Of a DNA stretch of 64,000 nt, positions 10,334 through 21,900 are shown one piece after another. Under the pieces are notes generated by a model. That model was not told the DNA's origin. It saw only the letters and a list, made by a program, of their open reading frames with translations, and searched no databases. Within the stretch, counting starts at the first letter, position 1. Every line of letters begins with the position of its first letter. The position numbers and the translations under genes were made by a program. The stretch is from Symbiodinium natans (Eukaryota; Sar; Dinophyceae; Suessiales; Symbiodiniaceae). The stretch is taken from contig CAJNDS010001668.1 of assembly GCA_905221605.1 (NCBI GenBank), forward strand, positions 1,292,276 to 1,356,275, read 5' to 3'.

Positions 10334-10388
10334 AGGTGGTCCCATCTGTAAAGCGCCGAGGTGCGAACGGCCGCCGGCCGGTCTGCAC
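10334..10388 (+). CDS. Possible short exon
   Basis: After GTCTCAG| the frame reads EVVPSVKRRGANGRRPVC to a GTAGAAA donor. A basic, probably disordered segment. Confidence 0.35.
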
Positions 10389-10570
10389 GTAGAAAACCAA
10401 TGACCAATGATCCCGAAAGTTGCTCCCGAATCAGTCTATGAACCCCTCAGGTCACAAGGGTTTAAGGGTTATACGAGTGAAAAGCGCTGTAAGGGCTTTC
10501 AGGGTCATGAGGGGTATCAAGTTCAAGGGTTTTGGTTTAGGGTTTGTGCCCACGGTATTCCTGGCGGCAG

Positions 10571-10628
10571 TACCTGAGCAGCTAGTGCAAGCAGGCTGCA
10601 GCTGCCGCCGAAGGACCTGCAGCAAGAA
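10571..10628 (+). CDS. Possible exon with CXC-like cysteine pattern
   Basis: After GGCGGCAG| the frame reads VPEQLVQAGCSCRRRTCSK up to GTGACC. GCSCRRRTCSK resembles the start of a tesmin/TSO1 CXC motif (GCxCxxxxCxKxYCxCF), but the expected YCxCF half was not found in the following kilobases. I treat the family call as a weak lead. Confidence 0.3.
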
Positions 10629-10699
10629 GTGACCGCCGATGACTTCTCGCAAGGACACCTGCCCTGATTCCTAAGTTTTGCATCCGGGAAGCCCGGAAG

Positions 10700-11757
10700 C
10701 CTAAACCCCTAAAGCCTAAACCCTAAACCCTAAACCCTAAACCCTAAACCCCCAACACTAGAGCCCAACAGCTCGGGAGGCTCCCCTGAGGGAGGGTTCA
10801 GGGTTTTAGAGTTTAGGGTTTCGGCCTGAGGGTTGAGGGGTTCAAGGAGCTTAGGCTTTTGGGGTTTAGGGTTCAAGGGGTCCTTAATGAGGAAAGAGCC
10901 GGTCTGGTTCTGCTCCTGCGATTTCTAGACTTGCGGGCCTAAGCCCCCAAACTTCAAGCCGAAACCATGAAGCAAATCTAAGGTTGGCACCAGGGGAGGG
11001 ATCCGCAATATGGGCCACCCTTATTATCTATGATACAGTGTATTTCAGGGTTGAATCTCAAGAGACCCAAGTTCAGGGCCCATACTTGGAACAAAAGAAC
11101 AAAGCTGCATGCAACATCACCCTGAAACCCAAAGGCTTCTCTGATGAAGCAGCACTTGGAGGTTCATGGTACTTAGAAACACAATTGTCACTGCACTAAG
11201 AACCCAATTATAACCCTATGACGGTACTGGTGTGCCTAGCCACATATGTGATGTAAGGAGTGAAACCCTTACTTGTGCCTAGCTCGGTTTTGTTGCGAAT
11301 GACCATTCTGTTTTCGGGCTCAGTGCAGTGGACGATGATGATTATACCCTGAACCTCCAAACACCCTTCAAGGACTTTTCTTTCGAGGCTTCGTGCCAGA
11401 GCTCTCCTTGCTGCACTTGGCTTTTCGGGGGCTTCCTTTAAGGCTGGCGGTCGGGTCTTAGTTTAGTCTTGCAATGCAGGGTTGCGGGGACTGTGGGGTT
11501 TAGGTCCCTGAACCACAAACCGGCTTGGCGGATCAGGGATTAAGGGCTTGGGGTTTAGGGTTTAGTTTTTCGGGTACAGCGTGTCCTCGTCGGATATCAG
11601 GGCTTGTTTAGTTTTCGACTTGAATGGGTGCAAAGCTGGCGGCGTAGCTGTATGTTTTCTGCTAACCCAAAACCCAAAACCCCCCAAAGCCCTTGACTAG
11701 AGTCGATTTTGACTTCAAGCGGGAGTTCGGGTCCAGGGCTTTGAATGATCGACGAAC
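10700..11757. other. Mostly unique spacer with scattered telomere units
   Basis: CCCTAAA units at 10717-10752, degenerate TTTAGGG at 10800-10880, and an open frame at 10984-11199 that runs into a family 4 fold-back half (AGGTTCATGGTACTTAG). No exon I would defend. Confidence 0.6.
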
Positions 11758-11866
11758 CCAAAGGATCCATGTACCTATATACTATATACTTGGGCCCTAA
11801 AGCTACTATATAGGAACCCCTTTAAGGCCCAAGTATATACTATATAGGTACATGGATCCTTTGGGG
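11758..11866. repeat. Fold-back repeat, family 1 (diverged, near-perfect hairpin)
   Basis: CCAAAGGATCCATGTACCTA at the left is the inverse of TAGGTACATGGATCCTTTGG at the right, with ATACTTGGGCC/GGCCCAAGTAT inside. The whole unit could fold into one hairpin. Confidence 0.9.
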
Positions 11867-11962
11867 AAGATGCCTGCTTCTCAACATGTTCGTTTTTTGT
11901 CTCGGGGTGTCGAGACTCAGCAGAGCATTGGCCTTCGCGAAGGGTCCAAGAGATAGATCAGG

Positions 11963-12027
11963 GTTTAGGGTTTAGGGTTTAGGGTTTAGGGTTTAGGGTT
12001 TAGGGTTTAGGGTTTAGGGTTTAGGGA
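11963..12027. repeat. Interstitial TTTAGGG array
   Basis: Nine perfect units. A family 7-like fold-back (GGTCGCTTCTC...GAGAAGTGACC) follows at about 12080-12178. Confidence 0.95.
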
Positions 12028-12288
12028 ACCCAGCGGATCCCTCTTGGAAGTTCTTTTGACTCAGTAAGTCTGCTTGGTCGCTTCTCTATACTATGGTCCC
12101 TTTTCGGGTCCTCAAAAAGGTGGCCATCCTTATTTAGGCTGCCCAAAAAGGGCCACCATTTTTGAGAAGTGACCACTTAGCATCCCCCAAAAATCCCTAT
12201 GATATTCCTCATCACCGACCTTACCCTACGTACTAGGTCAAGAGCACTCCCAAGCTGCAAAACGAGCTATCGACATTTATTTTGTTTA

Positions 12289-12376
12289 GGGTTTAGGGTT
12301 TAGGGTTTAGGGTTTAGGGTTTAGGGTTTAGGGTTTAGGGTTTAGGGTTTAGGGTTTAGGGTTTAGGGTTTAGGGG
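12289..12376. repeat. Interstitial TTTAGGG array
   Basis: About 12 perfect units, followed by a partial family 2 fold-back (12430-12513) containing a G run. Confidence 0.95.
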
Positions 12377-12591
12377 TACATGTCCCTTCTTTAGGTGTTT
12401 CCTTTGGCATGTTCACCTGAAACTCACAGTCCTTAATCGGGCTGACAGTAGGGGGGGGGGGGGTACATCCCCATGAAGGACTGTTGGTAGAGTTAAGGGG
12501 GAACATCCCAAAGAAGGAGTGGTCCCTTTCTACCCCACCTTGAAGTGGTGTGTGGCAGCATTGGCACTGCCGGTTTGATTCTCTGGATTGG

Positions 12592-12597
<6 letters not shown>

Positions 12598-12652
<55 letters not shown>
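12598..12652. repeat. Poly-G run of about 55 bases
   Basis: An uninterrupted G homopolymer that passes directly into a TTTAGGG array. Its true length is likely uncertain in the assembly. Confidence 0.9.
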
Positions 12653-12654
<2 letters not shown>

Positions 12655-12826
12655 TAGGGTTTAGGGTGTAGGGTTTAGGGTTTAGGCTTTAGGGTTTAGG
12701 GTTGATTCCATGCGACAAGTTTTGTTACCTAAGCCCCTGAAAGTTCTGAAGCCCCCAAGCATTCCGTGACTGTCCCCGATCACGACTCGTCACTCTGAGT
12801 GGAGCCAGAGAGGTTGAAGGGTTTAG

Positions 12827-12879
12827 GGTTGGCGTGTGCAACAGACATTGCCCGGAATGTGCAAAGATACCGGATCAAG
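12827..12879 (+). CDS. Probable exon starting on TTTAG
   Basis: After GTTTAG| the frame reads ACATDIARNVQRYRIK to AAG|GTAGAG. A 22-bp tandem duplication (GGTAGAGTTGAGGGCTTTCA unit) sits right at the donor, duplicating the donor sequence. Confidence 0.4.
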
Positions 12880-12970
12880 GTAGAGTTGAGGGCTTTCATA
12901 GGTAGAGTTGAGGGCTTTCATAGTTCAGGGTCTTCGGGTTTAGGAGTCGGGAGTGTAGGGACCCCTGCAG

Positions 12971-13029
12971 CTGCGTGCCTAGGCCAAGCGCGCCTGTTCC
13001 ACTGAAAGACGCCGTTGATAAGGATCCTG
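12971..13029 (+). CDS. Probable exon
   Basis: After CCTGCAG| the frame reads CVPRPSAPVPLKDAVDKDP up to CCTG|GTTGCG. Product unknown. Confidence 0.4.
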
Positions 13030-13476
13030 GTTGCGAAACTATTTTTGTAAAACATTTAAGGTATATCTTTATATATATATATGTTGAATCAGCATATGTA
13101 CCTTAAATTAGCATAAGATGTTCATTTAACCTAATTGAGCTCATGGGGCACCTCCTAGCAGCTTAATACCCTCATATGGATTGCGCTAGAGTCCAATGTC
13201 CGACAGTCGCACAGGCACTAAACAAGCCCCGGATAGTACACCGGGCAGGGGTTTAGGGTTTAGGGTTTAAGGTTCAGACTTTAGGGTTTAGGGTGCAGAG
13301 TTTAGGGTTTAGGGTTTAGGGTTCAGAATTTAGGGTTTAGGCTTGGCGTAGTCTTAGGGTAATGGCCCCTTGGCATGGTCCTGTACCTTCCATGAGAGGG
13401 TTCTGTAAGGTATGGGCCTTGGTGGTTACAGGGTCAATGCGGTTCTTGTAAAGCCCCCCAACTTAAGGGCGCAGAC

Positions 13477-13580
13477 TTGGGATGTTCCCCCCCCTTCTTC
13501 TAACAGGCCCTAATAGGGATGATAGTCGGGAGTACTACAAACCCTACGAAGGACTGTTGGTGTAAGGGGGAACATCCCAA
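13477..13580. repeat. Fold-back repeat, family 2
   Basis: CTTGGGATGTTCCCCCC at the left and GGGGGAACATCCCAAG at the right; complete copy. Confidence 0.9.
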
Positions 13581-13878
13581 GCGGAGACTGGAGGTGCTTG
13601 GAGATCAGGCCAGCAGAGACCACATACTGGATGCCCCAATCCCAGCATCCTAGCATCCTAAACCCAACCCCAATACTCCCCAAGGCCCTCTTGGCCCTAG
13701 ACACTTTAACCCTCTAATTCCCAGGTACACTGCGCCTTAGAACAGTGAAGCATGGGAGGTTACGACTGGGGCATACGTAGGATCACGATAGCTAGAGTAG
13801 CTGGGTGACACTTCACTTGGAGCCTAAATCCTAAACCCTAAACCCTCAGCCCTAAACCCTAAACCCTCCCTGGCTGAG

Positions 13879-13924
13879 CTTGTGAGCAGACTACGAGAAA
13901 TGGGATGGACGCTGCACTCCCTCG
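13879..13924 (+). CDS. Probable short exon
   Basis: [15 protein letters not shown] to CTCG|GTATGC. The frame extends left as PSLAE without a stop, so the acceptor is uncertain. Confidence 0.4.
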
Positions 13925-13976
13925 GTATGCAGTAGTCCCTGTTCGAAGTCCCCAGGCTCACTGCATGCGCATGTAT

Positions 13977-14002
13977 ACATATACACATGTACATACACGT
14001 AT

Positions 14003-14052
<50 letters not shown>

Positions 14053-14420
14053 GCATACATACGTGTGTGCACAAAAAATACGAACTTGTACAGTAGAGTA
14101 TGCAAGATTATATTCATATGCATATATATATATATATATAGATATGCATATACATATTCATCTACATAAACATATACATATTCATGCACATATACGTATG
14201 CACACACACACACACGTATAAACATACACATATACATATGCATACATGCATACATAACATAACATAACATAACATAACATAACATAACATAACATAACAT
14301 AACATAACATAACATAACATAACATAACATAACATAACATAACACACCACAACACAACACAACACACCATAACACAACACAACATAACATAACATGACAT
14401 AACATAGCACAACATACATA
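13977..14420. repeat. TA/CA microsatellite and AACAT pentamer array
   Basis: TA- and CATA-rich tracts at 13977-14245 are followed by about 20 copies of the pentamer CATAA (14252-14345) and ACACA variants. The 242-codon minus ORF across it (Met-Leu-Cys-Tyr runs) is an artefact. Confidence 0.95.
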
Positions 14421-14502
14421 CATATGTAAAACAAAACAACTAAAAAATAAGAATAGCAAATTCTTAGTCATACATAACATAACATATGTATCTTGCTTCC
14501 AG

Positions 14503-14562
14503 GAGCTGCGGCTGGCCTCCCACCTCTCCGGCTCCGACCACACGGAAGTCACTGAGTCACAG
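14503..14562 (+). CDS. Probable exon (unidentified)
   Basis: TTGCTTCCAG| acceptor, 20 codons reading ELRLASHLSGSDHTEVTESQ, CAG|GTGCCT donor. Both borders and the composition are good; no family is recognised. Confidence 0.55.
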
Positions 14563-14589
14563 GTGCCTCGGGCGGCATTTTTTTCATTA

Positions 14590-14720
14590 GGGGTTTAGGG
14601 TTTAGGGTTTAGGGTTTAGGGTTTAGGGTTTAGGGTTTAGGGTTTAGGATTTAGGGTTTAGGGTTTAGGGTTGAGGGTTTAGGGTTTTGGGGTTTAGGGT
14701 TTAGGGTTTAGCTCTTCTGT
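14590..14720. repeat. Interstitial TTTAGGG array
   Basis: About 17 units with a few variants. A C run of 26 bases follows at 14823-14848. Confidence 0.95.
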
Positions 14721-14959
14721 TGAAGGAGGGCTTGGGTTTTTTTGGGGGGTTTTGGGGTTTAAATCCCGTCAGACTTAAATCCTAAGCATCCAACCCCTGA
14801 AACCCCTTAACCCCAACACACACCCCCCCCCCCCCCCCCCCCCCCCCCAATCCGACACTTCCATCATTTGTTTCAGCGTTGCATCCGCCGAAGCCAGATA
14901 TCCACAAGTTGAGGTTTCTTGCGCCCTTTGTCTCCTTTTGCGTGGTCCGGTCGTTTGGT

Positions 14960-15004
14960 ACCCTAAACCCTCAACCCTCAACCCTCAAACCTAAACCCTA
15001 AACC

Positions 15005-15036
<32 letters not shown>

Positions 15037-15064
15037 ACCCTAAACCCTAAACCCTAAACCCTAA
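14960..15064. repeat. CCCTAAA/CCCTCAA mixed array
   Basis: Alternating blocks of CCCTAAA and CCCTCAA, showing that variants spread locally in runs. Confidence 0.9.
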
Positions 15065-15077
15065 CCCTTTTCAAAAG

Positions 15078-15118
15078 CCAACCTGGAGGCGCCAGGCCTC
15101 CCCAAGTGCCCAAAGTGG
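15078..15118 (+). CDS. Possible short exon
   Basis: AAAAG| then ANLEAPGLPKCPKW to AAGTGG|GTATTC. It is the last exon-like piece before the LTR element. If real, the element sits in an intron or just after the gene, in antisense. Confidence 0.35.
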
Positions 15119-15137
15119 GTATTCCTTCAGACCACAG

Positions 15138-15257
15138 GGTTAGGGTTTAGGGTTTAGGGTTTAGGGTTTAGGGTTTAGGGTTTAGGGTTTAGGGTTTAGG
15201 GTTTAGGGTTTAGGGTTTAGGGTTTAGGGTTTAGGGTTTAGGGTTTAGGGTTTAGGG
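15138..15257. repeat. TTTAGGG array, left flank of the LTR element
   Basis: About 17 perfect units ending GTTTAGGG exactly at the LTR border. The array resumes on the other side of the element at 24102. Confidence 0.98.
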
Positions 15258-15544
15258 TACGGGGGGACAACCAAGGAAGGAAATCAACTCCCCTAATCGC
15301 CCTGAACTTATATTTCCCAGATCGAACCAAGAAACAAACAAGAACACGGATAAGAGCAACCCAGGGGGGAAGGAAAGGGGGAAGGAATCCACACCCTTAC
15401 CAAACCCTAAGAACCCAGGCACTACTTTTTGAACTTGTGGCTTTCTGTTCAAGCCCATCTTGAGCCAAACATGATTTCCGGGTTCATTAACCCTTCCAAC
15501 TCTCAACACTAACTCTTTTCTACAATACCAATTGCAGCTCCGCA
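15258..15544 (-). repeat. 3' LTR (relative to the minus-strand element)
   Basis: Identical to 23815-24101 except for one T/C difference. On the + strand it begins TACGGGGGGACAACCAAGG and ends GCAGCTCCGCA. It contains an open minus frame that is a by-product, not a gene. Confidence 0.97.
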
Positions 15545-15551
15545 CTCCCCC
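15545..15551 (-). other. Polypurine tract of the LTR element
   Basis: On the minus strand GGGGGAG directly precedes the TG of the 3' LTR, the place where plus-strand DNA synthesis primes in LTR elements. A TCCTAGGA...TCCTAGGA palindromic pair lies just inside (15554-15571). Confidence 0.75.
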
Positions 15552-15914
15552 TGTCCTAGGATTTCCTAGGACACATTGGAGATGCAGATCTTTTGGCCAA
15601 AAACTGCCATTAAGGCAGCAGCCAGCTGCTTGAAATGCATGTTATGGTTTAACGTCTTCCAGGACGGAATTATAGCACATTGGCTAACCTACTACCCACA
15701 GAGAATCTCTTTTCACCATGATCCTCTCATCACTGAAGACTCCTTGGCCTTCTTCACCACAAACCGTGGTCTTCGCTACGCGAAAAGCTACTGACTTCTA
15801 CTATCAGGGATTTCCATACCCTTAATAGTAACCACCACATTGTCAGCACATTGGCTGTTCCAGCGCACCTGTCTCCAGAAAGAGAAAAACCATCCCTTCA
15901 TCCATACCATCCAA

Positions 15915-18900
15915 TCACTTCTTTTTCCGATTGTTGGCAATCTTGAGGTGAAGTTGCAGCAGAATATACTCCAGGTCCGAAACTGTAAGAACAGGATCCT
16001 GTACGCCCCTTTGAATTGAGGATACCAATCCTTCTCTCTTTGCGTCCTCAATCGCCTGGCAAGATTGACCCAGCTCTGCATTCGCAGTGGCAGACCCTGG
16101 TGCATCCGCATCAGATGGACGATCCTTTTCCTCAGGATCTTGCACCATTACCACCTCTTCTTTTTTGGGACTCTGACTTTTCTCCCTCTTCTTTGTCTTT
16201 CCACCGACATTTGACTTTGTGCGCGTCTTCGAGGATTTTTCCACTGCAGAAGCCACCACATTGGATGTTGATCCACCCTTCTCAATGATCGTCGGCATCT
16301 TCTTCGGCTTTGGAACCATGAGAGTGTAAGGATCTTCGATAGCTGCAGCTTTCCTCTTCTTTTTTACCTTTTTCTTCTCTTCTTCAACGGCAACCTCCGT
16401 CTCCGAAGTCTCAACCACTCCTTTTTCGGCAGGAATATCCTTGCTGGACTCCCTTTCTAGGGACCTCTTTTTACCTCTTTTGGAATCCTTTTCCTCTCCC
16501 AAATTGGCTCGCTCATACCATATCCTCAGGTCATTGACCCATTCTTCCACCTCCGCGAGCGAAACCTCATACGACTTCACTACTTCGAGAAGTTCCAGCA
16601 CGGTCAACATTTCAGTGGTCCACGAAACCCATTCTTGATCCATTTGGTCAGCATCTCCAGTGAACTTCAGGAGTTTGAACAATGGGTCCGCCTCTGCTCG
16701 AGCCAAATCTGGCTTGCCACCGGACAGAAATGAAATCGCCTCCATCAACAGTTCCGTCATCTTGGTCTCTTCGTCATAAACCATAAAATCCTCCTCATCA
16801 TCATCGAACTGTTCAGGAGAGATCTCCTTTTCTCCACCATTTGCACCAGACTTTCTCCTTGGACCATCCCTTGGGGGCGTCCTTGGAGACCTTGGCCTCT
16901 GTTCTTCCAGCGGAACACCATGCTCGAAGACACACCTGTCACCAAACCGACACTTCCCAGACCGAGCAAACTGGACGCACCTCACACCAGTTGCATCATG
17001 CGAGAACCCACAATCCTTTCCAGCGAAACATTCTCTCCCTGCCACATAGTATTTACACCAATACGAATGTAGCACCACATCATCTTCGGAATGGATGAAT
17101 TTGCAGTCGTCACCAAATTTGCAGCGATCTTTCCCCTTGCCGAACCAATAGCAGAAGCCCTTCTTCCTCTTCTCCAAGCGCTCTGCCTCATACCGGTCCA
17201 TAGGGCGATTGTGCTCTACATGAACATTGCCATGTACCTGGGGACTGCTCCCTTCACCCGACGTGCTATCAGTATTTGGTGCTTGGAGTACAGCTGGAAA
17301 ACCTGGCCTTGGTCCTACCACCTTCATGATCGGTTTTCCGCCAACTCCTGAGCCATGCTGAGACGATCCAAAAACATTGAACATCTTCGTGAAGGCCTTT
17401 CTAGTGCCAATCTTCTGCACCCTTTTGATTGGACGTTTCATTGCTCCAACCTTGCATCCAGATGCGTTCAAACGACACAACCTCCTATAACCAACTCTAT
17501 GTCCCTTCTTCCAAAGAGCCATAAGAATTTTAGAGGCAGTAACATTCTCCACCTCTACCTTTTCCAATGGTCCCTCACTTCCCGGAACAAACCCATCCAT
17601 ATCTGAAGACCTTTCCATCTTTTTTGACACCACTTCGTCGAGGTAGTCTTCCGAGATCCAGGGTAAGTTCCCCTTAGAGGAAGGATTGTCATCATTGTTT
17701 GGTCCTTCACCAGGATACCCTTTTGTGCTGTCAAAGATCTTACCAGTAGTGCGGTCCTGCATAGAGAAATTCGAAGCCACGCGGGAGTACACTGACCACA
17801 AGAAAATCCTTGTGTCCGCCAGTCTTGATGACCCACTGGATGTCTCCTCTTCCGGAGAAACCTCTGGCGCTTTGCCATCCCCTCCAGTGTCACCACTTGT
17901 CTCACCTCCAGCATCTTCAATGGGAATAAGGGATTCATTGTTCCCTTGATCAAGTACCGCATCCTCTGGTCCAAGAACTTCCAGCACCGCTGTCGAAGGA
18001 TCCACCTCTTCATCAGCATCGTCGTCCATCCTTCTCCAGAGAGCCTCCAATTGGTCTGCACAAGTCGCCGCTTGAAGGAACTCCATCAACCGGGCCCTCC
18101 CGCGCTGCCAGAGAAATTCCGAAACCATCACCGACCCCTGGGCTCCAAGATTCAGGAACGGGTGAACCATTTTGGCTACCCTCGCCATAAGTTCAATGTG
18201 AACTTCCATGCCTGGACTGCGACTCCAATCATAGGCAATTGCCTCCATAGCAGTTCCAAACTTGTCAGTATTCTTGAATTCCCCTTCCAGACCAGGAGAC
18301 AACAAGGCACCCATCACCGAAAGAGGGTAATTTCCCACCGCCGGCAAGCACGGGTTATCATGGAACGAATGATGCAGGTCACTATAATGTCCTTGATCTC
18401 TCCTTTGAAACAGGAGTGCTCCAGTCCCTAGCTGGGCATTCATTTCATCCACTTGAACCATTTCAGCACATATCCTCTGTGCCATGTACGCCATTGCTGG
18501 CCAGACAGAACGATCGGTAAGACCGCGACGCATAACCCAATCAGTTGTTGGCGACTGAATCAGCGTCCTTGGATCATACACCAGAACTACCATCGCACCG
18601 TCACCCATTGACTGATCAGCATCGTCCTCCAGTGCCAGGTTCTCATCCTGTTCGCTTGCACCCTCGGATGACATGCTAATAACCAAATTTCGATCCATCT
18701 TATTGGACCCTTTTTGGCAGTCTCTTTGCCCCACCGGCAACTTGCCAACTGCAACCTTCCAATAAATCCGAGTCAGAAGACCTTTAACCAGCAATTGCTG
18801 AAGGTCATTCCTCACCGGACAAACATCCAATATCTTCGCACCATCACCACGGAGTTCATTGCTCCCACCTTCTCCTTCTTTTTGGTCAGTCTCCTCGCCA

Positions 18901-21900
18901 GAAATTTGTACTGCTCCTTCCAGCGCCGTCTCCTGTCCAGCCACTTCTTGCCCAGGAAGAACTTGAGCGCTTTCAGATACATTCACCTGTCCAGCAACAC
19001 CTTGCCCAGGTAAAACCTCATCCGTGGAGCCCACCACCAGCGAACCAACCATAACTGAACCATCCCTTGCTCTTTTTTGAGACCGTTCAGCTCGACGAGA
19101 AGGTTGTGGTAGCGAAAAAACTTGCGAAGTCACTTCTTGGCGGGTCTCCCCCCGCGACGCTTTGTCGCGCCCTTCGCCAAGGTGAACCGATTTTTTCGGC
19201 CCGTCGTTGGAGCCTGAAGAACCACTTTGCGGAACATTGCCACGACTCGCAGTTCTCTGTGAATCCCTTTCTTGCAAAAAGATTTCCTTCAGGCGTTGCG
19301 CGGCATTGGTCTCCTCTTCGCTTGAATCGCTTGAGGAAGCGGCATACGAGACCAAGGCCTCCGCCTGTTCATCATCATCCACCACATCTGCCCACGCTCT
19401 GCTGAACCGATACGACAACCCACCACGAGGCTTCAGTTCCAGTGGCTTCGGCTTTTCCACCACTTCCGCCGGTTGCACTCGTCGTTGTGACCGAGAGCGT
19501 GGCACCTGTCGCACTTGTTTTTTGTCCAGCAAGGGCCTTCCCCTTCTCACAGGGTTTGATCTTGACCGATATTTTTTTGTTGGTGGATTCACCGGCGGCA
19601 TTCCAACTCCCACCAACCGCAGCTTCTGTACGCACAACGGAGACCTCTGCGCAAGCGTCCAACCATCACGGTACCTGACCTTATCAAAAAGCTCCCGATA
19701 GGAGCCTCTCGGCATGGTTTTTGCACCGGAGTCTTCAGCTTCACGCACCTGAGTGAGGGTTCGCACCGCCGCTCTTCCAGTTCCTTTGTTCCCAGAAGAT
19801 TGTTGTACCCGTACAGATGCATCAGAAGGAACTGCTTTTTCCGGTCCTCCCGGGCGATATCGGACATCACCAACCAATTGCAGAATTTTGCATGCGGTCA
19901 CTTTGTTGATCCCTTTGTCAACCAAATCTTCCACAAAGATGAACTCTTGCAAGTCCGACACATTGGTCACACCAAGCGTAATCATCACCTCACTTACATG
20001 AGGGGTATACACCCACAGGTGTTCGTTGCGAGCCATCCAATTTTCAATTGGCTCCTCCGGATTTTGAAGCCGAGTACCAGTGGATGCAGCCACCGAATTC
20101 TTTTGTTCATCAGCTTCTGCTTCATCCAGAATACCTTTTTCACCTTCTTTTTGTGACACATTGGTCATTTGCAGCGCTTTTGGTGCCGAGGATGAGGAAG
20201 ATTCAGCTCCCCCACTCGCAGGTGGCTGAAAAGTGCTTCTATCCGTAATCTCCCATCCTCTCTCTTTTTCAAACCGTACCTGATTGGCCACCTGTACCAA
20301 GTGTTTCAGGAGCGTCAGCCGCTCCTCTGACATCTCGTCGTGGGAGTACTTGCAGAAATTTGACCCTTTCCGGCAACGTCCTCTGAGGTAATAATCGAAA
20401 CAGCAATGGTGGAACCCTGCGTCCCTTAGTGCCTTCCTGGAAGCATTGTCCCAAGATTTGCCGGGCTCCCAAGTCCCTTCCAATGCTATGTCATCGTTGT
20501 GAAGATACCTGCATGTAGTCCCATATTTACAACCACCTTGATTGTAATACAGACACAGACGACCTTTTGGCTCACCCGACATAGGTTCACCCTTTGATGC
20601 ACCTTTGCCAAAATTGTACTTGGCCCGGAAGGCCAAATCCTCCCGCTCCTGCTGTGCCTCATCCACTGTACCTTCCTCTGTGGGAGGGTCACCGATGTTC
20701 CCATCCTCATCATCAGCTTCTTGGCTATTCTTTGGATCAATTGACCCTCCTCCTGGCCAACCTTCACCATAACGACGATGCTCATAGGGACAACCATCAC
20801 CGTTGCGACACCTTCCCTTATTGAAGAACTTGCACAGTTTGCTGTGTCCAGGTGACACAGTCTGTGGAGTCATGTGAGCCTTTTTGTACTGGTCAGGGTC
20901 CATGTAGGCTTCCATTGGCTTGTTCTCCCTTTTGCTCATGGATTGCACTGCACCATCAAGCTCCTGCAAAAATAGCTTGGTGTCCAACCAAAGCGCGTTC
21001 CAAAACTCATCTTCCCCTTGATTCAGCACCGTTGCCACCGCTTCACCCACAACTGGTCGAGTAAATCTCCTTTTTCTGCATGCCAGTTCGAAAAGCGCGT
21101 TGTGGTACTGTTTTCGGGAAAAAGTGGTTAACTTCCCCAAGCCTGTGCTTTCTGTACCATCAGGCTTCCAACCATCATTTTGCAAGATGCCATACGCGCG
21201 CCGAGCTTCCGCATTGAGGAATGCCTGATCTGCAACACACTCCTGTAAATCTTCCATCGGGCGACCCAACAGCATCCCAGTAATTTTGCCAACATAGGCT
21301 TCCTCTTCGTTTCCATTCTCCAGAAGAGCTTTGTAGATCTTTTCTCCATAAAGTTGCCTTTCTTCTCGTTCTTCAGAGGATAACTCCTGTACCACAAGCT
21401 CTTCATCGGATTGCTCTTCCTCCTGTTTCCAGTCCCATTGACCGTTGGAATCTTGGTACCATTGACCAGCATACCATGAATCCGTCCACCACGTACTCCA
21501 GCCGCTGGGTTTCCATTTCCGCAGCGTCGAAGAAGAGTCCTCCACGTCCTCTTCCAAAACCAGAAAGGTGTCCAAGATTATGGTACCATCATCTTCCACT
21601 CGTTTCACTGTTCCATTGACAGTATCACCAAATTTGAACTGATATGCATTGTTCCCTTCTGCAGGAACCAATACATTCATATCACCATGGTCCAAAAAGG
21701 CTCCATACCCATTGATGCAGCGCACTAGACCCATGATCTCATCTCCCTCTTGATAGCAATGTGTCCCAGGTGATTCCAAGGCTCCCGCTCGGGGCACTTT
21801 CTTTGCATGCTCTTCAGAAACCACCTCTGTATCATCGGCTCCTGGCGCATCCTTTGTCTTCACCTTTGGGTCACACTGCTCGTTTTGCTCCACGAGTCCC

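Noticed and set aside
13824-14552. 242-codon minus ORF
   Set aside because: Created by the AACAT pentamer and TA tracts; Met-Leu-Cys-Tyr-Val repeats only.
15252-15545. 97-codon minus ORF, repeated almost exactly within 23671-24102
   Set aside because: It is the LTR read in one frame; the copy number comes from the LTR pair, not from a gene family.
20338-20411. HHCC-like string in the large ORF as an integrase zinc site
   Set aside because: Spacing (C-x8-C-x6-C-x3-H) and sequence fit a CCCH finger like the two before it, and no D-D-E core follows.
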